Part shown: positions 45,436 to 56,590 of the stretch, piece by piece
How positions within the stretch are numbered: position 1 is the first letter of the stretch
How the letters are laid out: every line of letters starts with the position of its first letter
Assembly: GCF_910594005.1 (NCBI RefSeq)
Contig: NC_057815.1
Span: forward strand, 82,569,552-82,633,551
From: Cervus elaphus
Taxonomy: Eukaryota > Chordata > Mammalia > Artiodactyla > Cervidae
Length of the DNA: 64,000 nucleotides
Direction: 5' to 3'
The notes under the pieces: model-generated
Told to the model about the DNA's origin: nothing
The model's input: the letters and a program-made list of their open reading frames with translations, nothing else
The model's database searches: none
Made by a program: the position numbers and the translations under genes

Positions 45436-46875
45436 CAACTGTCACATCCATACATGACCACTGGAAAAACCGTAGCCTTGACTAGACAGACCTTTGTTGG
45501 CAAAGTAATGTCTGCTTTTTAATATGCTCTCTAGGTTGGTCATAACTTTCCTTCCAAGGAGTAAGTGTCTTTTAATTTCATTGCTGCAATCACCATCTGC
45601 AGTGATTTTGGAGCCCAGAAAAATAAAGTCAACCACTATTTCCACTGTTTCCCCATCTATTTCCCATGAAGTGATGGGACCAGATGCCATGATCTTAGTT
45701 TTCTGAATGTTGAGCTTTAGCCCAACTTTTTCAGTCTCCTCTTTCACTTTCATCAAGAGACTGTTTAATTCTTCTTCACTTTCTGCCATAAGGGTGGTGT
45801 CATCTGCATATCTGAGGTTATTGATATTTCTCCCGATAATTTGATTCCAGCTTGTGTTTCCTCGAGCCCAGCATTTCTCATGATGTACTCTGCATATAAG
45901 TTAAATAAGCAGGGTGACAATAAACAGCCTTGACGTACTCCTTTTCCTATTTGGAACCAGTCTGTTGTTCCATGTCCAGTTCTAACTGTTTCTTCTTGAC
46001 CTGCATACAGATTTCTCAAGAGGCAGGTCAGATTGTCTGGTATGCCCATCTCTTTCAGAATTTCCCACAGTTTATTGTGATCCATACAGTCAAAGGCTTT
46101 CACATAGTCAATAAAGCAGAAATAGATGTTTTTCGGGAACTCTCTTGCTTTTTCTTTGATCCAGCGGATATTGGCAATTTGATCTGTTTCCTCTGCCTTT
46201 TCTAAAACCAGATTGAACATCTGGAAGTTCACGGTTCACATATTACTGTAGCCTGGCTTGGAGAATTTTGAGCATTATTTTACTAGCATGTGAGATGAAT
46301 GCAATTGTGCAGTAGTTTGAGCATTCTTTGGCATTGCCTTTCTTTGGGATTGGAATGAAAAGTGACCTTTTCCAGTCCTGTGGCCACTGCTGAGTTTTCC
46401 CAATTTGCTGGCATATTGAGTGTAGCACTTTCACAGCATCATCTTTCAGGAATTGAAATAGCTCAACTGGAATTCCATCACCTCCACTAGCTTTGTTTGT
46501 AGTGATGCTCCCTAAGGCCCACTTGACTTCACATTCCAGGATGTCTGGCTCTAGGTGAGTGATCACACCATCATGATTATCTGGGTCCTGAAGATCTTTT
46601 TTGTACAGTTCTTCTGTGTATTCTTACCACCTCTTCTTTATATCTTCTGCTTCTGTTAGGTCCCTACCATTTCTGTCCTTTATTGATCCCATCTTTTCAT
46701 GAAATGTTCCCTTGAAGAGATCTCTAGTCTTTCCCATTCTGTTGTTTCCCTCTATTTCTTTGCATTGATCACTGAGGAAGACTTTCTTATCTCTCCTTGC
46801 TATTCTTTGGAATTCTGCACTCAGATGGATATATCTTTCCTTTTCTCCTTTGCTTTTCGCTTCCCTTCTTTTCAC
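45004..46875 (-). pseudogene. BovB reverse transcriptase remnant
   Basis: Minus-strand frames from 46875 downwards: REAKSKGEKERYIHLSAEF, MGKTRDLFKGTFHEKMGSIK (with a small deletion), NKASGGDGIPVELFQFLK, QQWPQDWKRSLFIPIPKKG, FIDYVKAFDCMDHNKLWEIL and GKGVRQGCLLSPCLFNLYAE. The region around the YADD codons (45799-45810) is put out of frame by a one-base loss near 45836. The original frame returns at 45789 (ESEEELNSLLMKVKEE). The coding trace is good, but there are at least two frameshifts plus the microsatellite insertion. Confidence 0.9.
45389..45432. repeat. (TA)n microsatellite inside BovB
   Basis: About 22 TA units lie exactly where other copies read CTTTCTTTATAGTCCAAC. The flanks CAGCTTAC and GTCCAACTGTCACATCC are both BovB, so the array arose from a short TATA seed in the element after insertion. 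Confidence 0.97.
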
Positions 46876-47076
46876 AGCTATTTGTAAGGCCTCCTCAGAC
46901 AGCCATTTTGCTTGTTTTCATTTCTTTTTCTAGGGGATGGTCTTGATTCCTGTCTCCTGTACTATCATGGACCTCCATCGGGCACTCTGTCTATCAGATC
47001 TAGTCCCTTAAATCAATTTCTCACTTCCACTGTATAGTCACAAGGGATTTGTTTTTAACTTTAAGCAAATAACTTT

Positions 47077-47502
47077 AAGCAAATTAATTTAAGGTTAAAA
47101 TTCAATTGCAGTATGTTAGGTTCCAATTGTCCATACTTTTCTGATGTATGTTTTCCCAAACCTCTGGTGAATGATTCTTTTTTGCCTCTTCTAACTTCCG
47201 GTAACCCTGGCTGGTGTCCTAAATGTAGGATAATCTAGAATCAAATCATACTTCATAGAATATAAGGTAAAATTTGTTGCTAGTCATGTGTTACTTTATA
47301 TACTCTTTGATAGGAAAAAACAAAACACTGCCAATTAACTACAGAGTGCTTTCTCAGCATTAAGTTACATCCTTATTAAAGCCTTCTTTTAAACTTACTT
47401 AGGCATGGATTTTTTCTTCATACATTACTCTTGTGTGTACATCAAAAGAAAAATAAAAGCGCATCATTTGGTCCATGAATATTAAATTTTCTACACTCCT
47501 AG
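47077..47502. other. Unique AT-rich stretch
   Basis: Nothing recognised before the LTR. Confidence 0.5.
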
Positions 47503-47823
47503 TGTAAATGAGCAGGACTCTAAGGGCCCTTCCCAGGACAGGCCTTCCCCCATATCTTCTGCTTTAGCTCCTCTGTGAAGTATCTAGATAGTAATATTTG
47601 ACATACATTTCCTGAGTTATTTTGCAGATATGAACCCCCCCACCCCACCAAATGGAAGATGTTAACTGCTTGATAACCATGGGCACATTGCTCCAGGCCT
47701 CCTGGAGTCTAAAGACATAATGTTAACCCCTGTGACACCACTTTGTTCTCTCATCACCAGCCAGACAACTGTGCACGATTTGATCAAGTACCCTGTGACT
47801 CTTCCTCACTCACCAGGTTTTTA

Positions 47824-50800
47824 TTTATTTATTTTTTCCATTTATTTTTATTAGTTGGAGGCTAATTACTTTACAATATTGTAGTGGTTTTTGCCATACA
47901 TTGACATGATCAGCCATGGATTTACATGTATTCCCCATCCCGATCCCCCCTCCCACCTCCATTCCCACCAGATCCCTCTGGGTCTTCCCAGTGTACCAGG
48001 CCTGAGCACTTGTCTTATGCATCCAACATGGGCTGGTGATCTGTTTCACCCTTGAAAATATACATGTTTCGATGCTGTTCTCTTGAACCATCCACCCTCA
48101 CCTTCTCTCAGAGTCCAAAAATCTGTTCTGTACATCTGTGTCTCTTTTTCTGTTTTGCATATAGGGTTATCATTACCATCTTTCTAAATTCCATATATAT
48201 GTGTTAGTATACTGTAATGGTCTTTATCTTTCTGGCTTACTTCACTCTGTATAATGGACTCAATTTCATCCATCTCACTAGAACTGATTCAAATGAATTC
48301 TTTTTAATGGCTGAGTAATATTCCATGGTGTATATGTACCACAGCTTCCTTATCCATTCATCTGCTGATGGGCATCTAGGTTGCTTCCATGTCCTGGCTA
48401 TTATAAACAGTGCTGCAATGAACATTGGGGTGCACGTCTCTCTTTCAGATCTGGTTTCCTCAGTGTGTATGCCCAGAAGTGGGATTGCTGGGTCATATGG
48501 CAGTTCTATTTCCAGTTTTTTAAGAAATCTCCACACTGTTTTCCATAGAGACTGTACTAGTTTGCATTCCCACCAACAGTGTAAGAGGGTTCCCTTTTCT
48601 CCACACCCTCTCCAGCATTTATTGCTTGTACACTTTTGGATAGCAGCCATCCTGACTGGCGTGTAATGGTACCTCATTGTGGTTTTGATTTGCATTTCTC
48701 TGATAATGAGTGATGTTGAGCATCTTTTCATGTGTTTGTTAGCCATCTGTATGTCTTCTTTAGAGAAATGTCTGTTTAGTTCTTTGGCCCATTTTTTGAT
48801 TGGGTCATTTATTTTTCTGGAATTGAGCTTCAGGAGTTGCTTGTATATTTTTGAGATTAATCCTTTGTCTGTTGCTTCACTTGCTACTATTTTCTTCCCA
48901 TTCTGAAGGCTGTCTTTTCACCTTGCTTATAGTTTCCTTTGTGGTGCAAAAACTTTTAAGTTTCATTAGGTCCCATTTGTTTATTTTTGCTTTTATTTCC
49001 AATATTCTGGGAGGTGGGTCATAGAGGATCCTGCTGTGATTTATGTCAGAGAGTGTTTTGCCTATGTTCTCCTCTAGGAGTTTTATAGTTTCTGGTCTTA
49101 CATTTAGATCTTTAATCCATTTTGAGTTTATTTTTGTGTATGGTGTTAGAAAGTGTTCTAGTTTCATTCTTTTACAAGTGGTTGACCAGTTTTCCCAGCA
49201 CCACTTGTTAAAGAGGTTGTCTTTTTTCCATTGTATATCCTTGCCTCCTTTGTCAAAGATAAGGTGTCCATAGGTTCATGGATTTATCTCTGGGCTTTCT
49301 ATTCTGTTCCATTGATCTATATTTCTGTCTTTGTGCCATACTGTCTTGATGACTCTGGCTTTGTAGTAGAGTGTGAAGTCAGGCAGGTTGATTCCTCCAG
49401 TTCCATTCTTCTTTCTCAAGATTGCTTTGGCTATTCAAGGTTTTTTGTATTTCCATACAAATTGTGAAATTCTTTGGTCTAGTTCTGTGAAAAATACCGT
49501 TGGGAGCTTGATAGGGATTGCATTGAATCTATAGATTCCTTTGGGCAGTATAGTCATTTTGGCAATATTGATTCTTCCAATCCATGAACACGGTATGTTT
49601 CTCCATATGTTTGTGTCCTCTTTGATTTCTTTTATCAGTGTTTTATAGTTTTCTATGTATAGGTCTTTTGTTTCTTTAGGTAGATATACTCCTAAGTATT
49701 TTATTCTTTTTGTTGCAATGGTGAATGGTATTGTTTCCTTAATTTCTCTTTCTGTTTTCTCATTGTTAGTGTATAGGAATGCAAGGGATTTCTCTGTGTT
49801 AGTTTTATATCCTGCAACTTTACTATATTCATTGATTAGTTCTAGTAATTTTCTGGTAGAGTCTTTAGGGTTTTCTATGTAGAGGATCATGTCATCTGCA
49901 AACAGTGAGAGTTTCACTTCTTCTTTTCCTATCTGGATTCCTTTTACTTCTTTTTCTGCTCTGATTGCTGTGGCCAAAACTTCCAAAACTATTTTGAATA
50001 GTAGTGGTGAGAGTGGGCACCCTTGTCTTGTTCCTGATTTTACGGGAAATGTTTTCAATTTTTCACCATTGAGGGTAACGCTTGCTGTGGGTTTGTCATA
50101 TATAGCTTTTATTATGTTGAGGCATGTTCCTTCTATTCCTGCTTTCTGGAGAGTTTTAATCATAAATGGATGTTGAATTTTGTCAAAGGCTTTTTCTGCA
50201 TCTATTGAGATAATCATATGGTTTTTATCTTTCAATTTGTTAATGTGGTGTATTACATTGATTGATTTGTGGATATTAAAGAATCCTTGCATTCCTGGGA
50301 TAAAGCCCTCTTGGTCATGATGTATGATTTTTTTTTAATATGTTGTTGGATTCTGCTTGCTAGAATTTTGTTAAGGATTTTTGCACCTATGTTCATCAGT
50401 GATATTGGCCTTTAGTTTTCTTTTTTTGTGGCATCTTTGTCTGGTTTTGGAATTAGGGTGATGGTGGCCTCATAGAATGAGTTTGGAAGTTTACCTTCTT
50501 CTGCAATTTTCTGGAAGAGTTTGAGTAAGATAGGTGTTAGCTCTTCTCTAAATTTTTGGTAGAATTCAGCTGTGAAGCCATCTGGTCCTGGGCGTTTGTT
50601 TGCTGGAAGATTTCTGATTACAGTTTCGATTTCCTTGCTTGTGATGGGTCTGTTAAGATCTTCTATTTCTTCCTGGTTCAGTTTTGGAAAGTTACACTTT
50701 TCTAAGAATTTGTCCATTTCTTCCAAGTTGTCCATTTTATTGGCATAGAACTGCTGGTAGTAGTCTCTTATGATCCTTTGTACTTCAGTGTTGTCTGTTG

Positions 50801-51987
50801 TGATCTCTCCATTTTCATTTCTAATTTTGTTAATTTGGTTCTTCTCCCTTTGTTTCTTAATGAGTCTTGCTAAAGGTTTGTCAATTTTGTTTATTTTTTC
50901 CAAAAACCAGCTTTTAACTTTGTTGATTTTTGCTATGGTCTCTTTAGTTTATTTTGCATTTATTTCTGCCCTAATTTTTAAGATTTCTTTCCTTCTACTA
51001 ACCCTGGGGTTCTTCATTTCTTCCTTCTCTAGTTGCTTTAGGTGTAGGGTTAGTTATTTATTTGACTTTTTTCTTGTTTCTTGAGGTAAGCCTGTAATGC
51101 TATGAACCTTCCCCTTAGCACTTAGATTTTGGATTGTTGTGTTTTCATTATTAGTTTCTATGCATGTTTTTATTTCTTTTTTGATTTCTTCTATGATTTG
51201 TTGGTTATTCAGAATTGTGTTATTTAGCCTCCATATGTTTGAATTTTTAATAATTTTTTTCCTGTAATTGAGATCTAATCTTACTGCACTGTGGTCAGAA
51301 AAGATGACTGGAATGATTTCAATTTTTTTGAATTTTCCAAGACTAGATTTATGGCCCAGGATGTGATCTATTCTGGAGAAGGTTCCATGTGCACTTGAGA
51401 AAAAGATGAAATTGATTGTTTTGGGGTGAAATGTCCTATAGATATCAATTAGGTCTAGTTGGTCCATTGTGTCATTTAAAGTTTGTGTTTCCTTGTTAAT
51501 TTTCTGTTTAGTTTAATTTTCTATCCATAGTTGTCAGTGGGGTATTAAAGTCTCCCACTATTATTGTGTTATTGTTAATTTCCCCTTTCATACTCGTTAG
51601 CATTTGCCTTACATATTGCGGTGCTCCTATGTTGGGTGCATATATATTATAATTGTTATATCTTCTTCTTGGATTGATCCTTTGATCATTATGTAGTGTC
51701 CTTCTTTGTCTCTTTTCACAGCCTTTATTTTAAAGTCTACTTTATCTGATATGAGTATTGCAACTCCTGCTTTCTTTTGGTCTCCATTTGCGTGAAATAT
51801 TTTTTTCCAGCCTTTCACTTTCAGTCTGTATGTGTCCCTTGTTTTGAGGTGGGCCTCTTGTAGACAGCATATATAGGGGTCTTGTTTTTGTATCCATTCA
51901 GCCAGTCTTTTTCTTTTGGTTGGGGCATTCAACCCATTTACATTTAAGGTAATTATTGATAGGTATGGTCCCGTTGCCATTTACTTC
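47824..51987 (-). mobile_element. L1 LINE, 4.16 kb, antisense, inserted in an LTR
   Basis: T-rich start, ruminant L1 3' UTR (TTAGTTGGAGGCTAATTACT, then GATTTACATGTATTCCCCAT), then the complement of the whole ORF2. The 15-bp TSD CTCACCAGGTTTTTA is perfect (47809-47823 and 51988-52002). The 5' truncation falls only about seven bases upstream of the ORF2 start codon. It is the longest single element in the window, and its low decay suggests a recent insertion. Confidence 0.97.
48184..51980 (-). pseudogene. L1 ORF2 (endonuclease-reverse transcriptase), full span but broken
   Basis: The minus strand from the start codon at 51978-51980 to the family stop at 48184-48186 spans about 1265 codons, near the usual L1 ORF2p length. 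Domains in order: endonuclease start (YLSIITLNVNGLNAPTKRKR, then LQEAHLKTRDTYRLKVKGW), later endonuclease (GTFSRIDHILGHKSSLGKF), fingers (GPDGFTAEFYQKF), palm (MIISIDAEKAFDKIQHPFM, TRQGCPLSPLLF, LSLFADDMILYIENPKDS) and the C-terminal region (KCWRGCGEKGTLLHCWWECK). The FADD codons are intact at 49891-49902. In-frame stops interrupt the first part. A frameshift lies between about 50412 and 50292 and another between 48877 and 48746. ORF1 is absent. It is not functional. Confidence 0.95.
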
Positions 51988-52163
51988 CTCACCAGGTTTT
52001 TAAAAATGCTCTGCCAAACCCTTTGGGGGATTCTGGGTTGTTTAGGACATGAGCCACCTGTCACCTTGCACGGCCTTGCAGTAAACCTTTCTCTTCTCCA
52101 AACTGGATGTTTTGGTTTGTTTAACCTCACCTTGCATTGGGCACAGGAACTTGTACTAATTCT

Positions 52164-54472
52164 AGAGCATTATTCTTTTGAATTAGCCAACATACAAGTC
52201 AACTATGCTTATTTTCTTCACACAAAATCATCCTGTGTTTATCAGCATTGATGAGACAGCATCACTATCCTACTTCAGGAATGTTACTTAACATCCATCA
52301 GGAACCCTCTCTTCCCACAGTCATTTGATTCCTTGGAGGTGATGATCAGGATTATCTCTTAATCCAGTAACAGCTATTCTTTCCATTTCATGCTGAAAAT
52401 TTCTGATGATTAGGAATCTATGGAAAATAGTAGTTAAAATAGTATTATTAATACTATCACATGAAAGAGACTTTCTAATTTCAGAGAAGTTTCAGTGTGA
52501 AAATAAAATGTTCCTAAGAAATAAACAAAATTTCTAATGACAGAATATTCACAATTTTAACAAGTAGTCTATGTTTGGATAATTATCCCCCTTAGAAAGT
52601 ATTTCCAATTATTGAGCTAAAATTCTAACTCAGTAGCTTTAAACTGTTCCTTTCCGGTCTGCCTCTTGCTATGTCACCAAAACAACTTAGGAGATCTTAA
52701 AAGATTTTCTAAAAGTAGATCTGTTAAAACAGCTAAATAGATCTTCTAAAAGAAATTCCTTCAATTATTCTAAAGGATTACTCATTATCTATCCTCCTCT
52801 CCTAAGAATCTTTTCTCAGACTAAGCAAATTCATTTCTAAAAATATTCCTCATATCAATGATTAAATAAGCACTTGCTGGATAACTCATATAGGGCAAAT
52901 ATGGTGTTATACACTGGGGAAGCAAAGTTTCATACAGGGGTGTGTGTGTGTCTATACTCATCTAAATACTTATAGGCAACTTTATACCTTCACAGGAATG
53001 CTGAGGTGACTAGCTGTACTGATGCTTGGAGTAGAAGAATAGAGAGTCCAGGGAGAGATTGAAGTTTAAAGTTCATGAAACAGGAGGATGTTTGGTGTCC
53101 TTAAAAATCAGATAGAAGTCTTTGTGGCAGACCCTCACAAGTTTAAGATTAAATTCTAAAAACTGAAGGAAAATGTAATTCATCTAATGGGATGCCAGTC
53201 TCTACTGAATGGCCTTAAGTATGTGGCATAGCTTTAAGTCACCTGCCTGTCCTGTTTTTATCCCGTGAAACTTCTTCATATATCACTGATTATTCTAAGA
53301 ATGTGTCATCTGAATCCAAATGCAGTCCTGCCAGTGTTCTTTCAGAACAGAAGGTGATTCTCACTATCCTGCACTTACAGTGTTAGATCTGTGAGCTAAA
53401 TCCTTTTTGTATTTAATTTCTTCTGATTTGTCATACCAGACACTTGAGATGGTTTTGGATTCAAATTCTTTTATCCTTCACAACAAAACAGCCAGTGTCC
53501 CCCATCACCTTCCAAGGATCTGCTAATATCTTTTCATATGTTTAAATCATTGATTTAAAAAAAAAAAACAAAAAACTTGAATGGGACACAGTTAAGGACC
53601 ACATCTTACAATGTCACTAAAACATTTCTTGTGTGCTAATATTGATCAATAGTTTGATATTTTGGGGGCAATACTGTTCAAAATGTTGCAAATTAATCAA
53701 TTTATACTATAGCCAACTCATTTTTCTTTTCTTCAAAGACATAATAAGAAAACTTTTTATAGAATGCATCCTATTGCATAATTATATTAGTTAGCTTTTG
53801 AATCCTTTTCCCCTCTGTCCTTCTCACTAAAATGTGAATATAAGAGAAACTTTAAAATGTTTATGATTAATTCCAGGAGGAAAATGTTCTATCTTAGTGA
53901 ATATCTTTAAAAGAAGATTTCCTGAAATTAAGAGTCATTTAGCCTGATGGTACTAGAACTGAATACTTATTTATGAAAGCCAAGGAGATATCAAGAGATG
54001 CTTCTACAAGGGCTTAACTGGAGTCCAAGATTCATTGGTACCTTCAATGCAATGATGCCATGTTCCCGGCCATTCACTGAGCATGGCAGAGTCTAGAACT
54101 CTTCAACATAGGGTTCCTCTAATGGGTAATCTTTGCTTGGGTACCCCCAGTCATTATTCCCAAAATTTTCTCAGAGCCATGCTCCAGCCTATAATTCTTT
54201 TAACAAGAACCTCTCTCTTTCCATCGTTTAATTCACAAGTCAGGTCCACATCAAAGTCCAAAGATTTTCCTTACCTATAATTCCCTGCTTTCCTCTTCAT
54301 CATGCACAGGCATCACCTTAAAACATTTGCTTTCACATCTAATACTGTCTTAGAGTGTGCTTCTCAAAGGATTCAGGTAGATGCAAGTATCTTCTGAAAG
54401 ACTATCGGCATTTAGTCTACCATGTCTTCCTGGTCTGCTTACTCTAGTAAGCAGAAAAAGTAAGTTTGTTCT
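52164..54472. other. Unique stretch
   Basis: No gene recognised. A short GT run (52940-52952) and an A-rich patch (53557-53576) are the only simple sequences. Confidence 0.5.
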
Positions 54473-54590
54473 GGACTTGCTTGGCAGTCCAGTGGTTGGG
54501 ACTCTGAGTTTCCATTACAGGGGGCACTGGTTTTCTCTCTGGTCAGGGATCTAAGATTCCACATGCTGCATGACATGGCCTGAAAACAAA
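54473..54590 (+). mobile_element. CHR-type tRNA-derived SINE
   Basis: GGACTTGCTTGGCAGTCCAG, GACTCTGAGTTTCCATTACA, GGTCAGGGATCTAAGATTCC and CATGCTGCATGACATGGCC match the cetartiodactyl CHR SINE layout, which differs from Bov-tA in having no BovB-like tail. AGAAAAAGTAAG before and AGAAAAGCAAG after may be a decayed TSD. Confidence 0.85.
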
Positions 54591-54599
54591 GAAAAGCAA

Positions 54600-56165
54600 G
54601 CTTCTTCTGTATTCAGTTGTCTTCCCGATGTTCATGTCTATTCTCTTCTCTTACGATGACTAAATAGTTTACTCATATATCCCCTTCCTTGTATGTCCTT
54701 TCAGTGTGCCCACTGGATCCCTAAAAAGTGATCATCTTATTCTCCTGCATCTCAACCACACCTCATAATATCCTCACCATCTCGTTACTTTGGCAGAAAT
54801 GTGGCTGCACCCAGGGAGCACTGCCTTCTCGACCACCTCCACAAGGGCTATTTTATTTCTTTTATACAAACTGGTGGGATAGTTATACTTCTTGTTCACC
54901 ACTTATATTTCAAACTGCTAACTTTCTACTTTCTTACCAAAAAAAAAAGAAAGAAAGAAATCCTTGCTTGCCTGATAAAACAATCAGAGATACCAGGCTC
55001 TGTTCCTCTTAATCTACAGACTTCTTAGTCTTGTCCCTTAATTTTGACAATATCCCCACTGATTCAATGTAAAGTTTAATTACCAAACAGGTTCCTAGTT
55101 TGTCTTTCCCTAACAACTCCAGTAATTCTTTCTGGAGCCATAAGCACCTTCATGAATGATCCAACCACTTTTCTAGTCTCATTGTACTCACTTCCTTATC
55201 ATCAGGTGTCATGGGCATTCTCTTTCTTCAATACAGTCTCTTTCAGATACACTAAGGTCACAGAATTTATCACTACCAAATTCAAAATAATGTCAAAATC
55301 CTAAAAACATGCATTCTATTTTATCACAATTCCCTAACCTCCTTCCTTACTTACTCAAGTATTTCTGCTTAAATATTTTTGAGCATATAGTTACCTCCAC
55401 TTTATTCATATCATGAATTTCTTACTATCAACAATCTCCTGTCTTTCTTCACTTTCCACTTTATGCAGGTCTATCTATGAGCCATCATTTTAATCATACC
55501 CAAGTCATAATATTTATCAGACTGGATTCACATTAAAATAATAATTCCATGTATCAGATGGACTCTAAACATAGCTTGGTAATCTTCATATTATATTTTC
55601 TTAAGAAGCTTCATATTTCCTTACAGATTTCCTGAATTACTCTAATTTCAACTTTTTATCAGTATATCTGCTGATTATAAAATTAATACTTTAAGGAAAT
55701 TGAAATATATAACATATACACCTCTATTTTTCTGTCTCCACCTAAAAATTTAGCTGTGCATGTTTTGACCTTCACCCATCTCTTCATTTTCAAGGAAGAG
55801 TTTTTTTCAATAAAAGTCCAGTTTCTCAATATATCTTTATCCCATTAACTATTGCCTTTTTAAAGATTTTGAACCTTAATCTATACCTTATTAATCTCAC
55901 TATGATTTTAAGTTTTTTTTTAAATCAATTCGTAGATGTATGCTAATGTCTATTACCCTAAAAAAAAAAAAAAAAAAAAAAGACACAGTCTTTATTTTGT
56001 AAACACGGCTTCCACTTATATCCCATTTTTTTCACTCTCTTTCAGCCTTAAAGCTTTCAGGATTTTATACATAAACTTTATCCTACACAGACAAGTATGG
56101 TAGTAGAAACATCTGATTTCTCTGGGTGAGTATAGTGGAGTTCTTGTTTTCCTCACCCTAACACC
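54600..56165. other. Unique stretch with an A20 tract
   Basis: No gene recognised. An (A)nG(AAAG)n patch lies at 54942-54960 and a pure A run at 55962-55981. The latter could be the tail of an unrecognised retrocopy. Confidence 0.45.
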
Positions 56166-56169
56166 ATAG

Positions 56170-56300
56170 GGCATCACTGACTTATTGGATATGAGTTTGA
56201 GCAAGCTCCAGGAGTTGGTGATGAACAGGGAAACCTGACTTGCTGCAGTCCATGGGGTCGCAAAGATTCAGACACGACTGAGTGACTGAACTGAACTGAA
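56170..56300 (+). mobile_element. BovB 3' end
   Basis: GGCATCACTGACTTATTGGA ... AGTCCATGGGGTCGCAAAGA ... ACTGAGTGACTGAACTGAAC. The flanks CACCATAG and TGCCATAG may be a short, decayed TSD. Confidence 0.93.
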
Positions 56301-56415
56301 TGCCATAGATGCCATATAATGAGATGACAGCTATAGAATCAAGATGAGTTTGGGTATTTTTTCTGATTAATCTCTAGGTATGTTACACATCCATACTCAA
56401 TTGTGTTATCTTTTC

Positions 56416-56579
56416 TTTTATTTTTTTTGGCTTTATTTTATTTTCATTTACTTTTATTAGTTGGAGGCTAATTACTTTACAATATTATAGTGGCTTTTGT
56501 CATACACTGACATGAATCAGCCATGGATTTACATGTATTCCCCATCCCGATCCCCCCTCCTACCTCTCTCTCTACCCGA
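56416..56579 (-). mobile_element. L1 3' end, antisense, with 11-bp TSD
   Basis: A 164-bp, severely 5'-truncated L1: TTAGTTGGAGGCTAATTACT, GACATGAATCAGCCATGG, CCCCATCCCGATCCCCCC. GTTATCTTTTC occurs at 56405-56415 and 56580-56590. Confidence 0.95.
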
Positions 56580-56590
56580 GTTATCTTTTC

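Larger units (their letters stand above)
44985..47053 (-). mobile_element. BovB LINE, 2.07 kb, antisense
   Basis: From the 3' end (repeated TTCAG, TCGCTCAGTCGTGTCCAACT) through tail, palm, fingers and the linker into the C-terminal endonuclease region (complement of VRN...IDRV, near 46980-47045), where it is truncated. A (TA)n tract sits inside it. ATAACTTT at 44977-44984 and 47069-47076 is a possible TSD, with about 15 nt of non-element sequence on the 5' side. Confidence 0.95.
47503..52163 (+). mobile_element. ERV-type (class I-like) solo LTR, split by an L1
   Basis: The left part (about 47503-47823) has CCTTCCCAGGACAGGCCTTC, GGAAGATGTTAACTGCTTGA and CCTGTGACACCACTTTG. The right part (51988 to about 52163) continues with TTAAAAATGCTCTGCCAAAC, then GCAGTAAACCTTTCTCTTC (a degraded polyadenylation signal in the usual setting) and GATGTTTTGGTTTGTTTAAC. 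Joined, the two halves read as one ruminant endogenous retroviral LTR of about 490 bp. No gag, pol or env sequence is present. The outer edges are estimates and the subfamily name is not certain. Confidence 0.72.

Noticed and set aside
47503..52163. A full endogenous retrovirus between two LTR parts
   Set aside because: The two parts are halves of one LTR, shown by the perfect 15-bp TSD of the L1 between them. No retroviral coding sequence is present.
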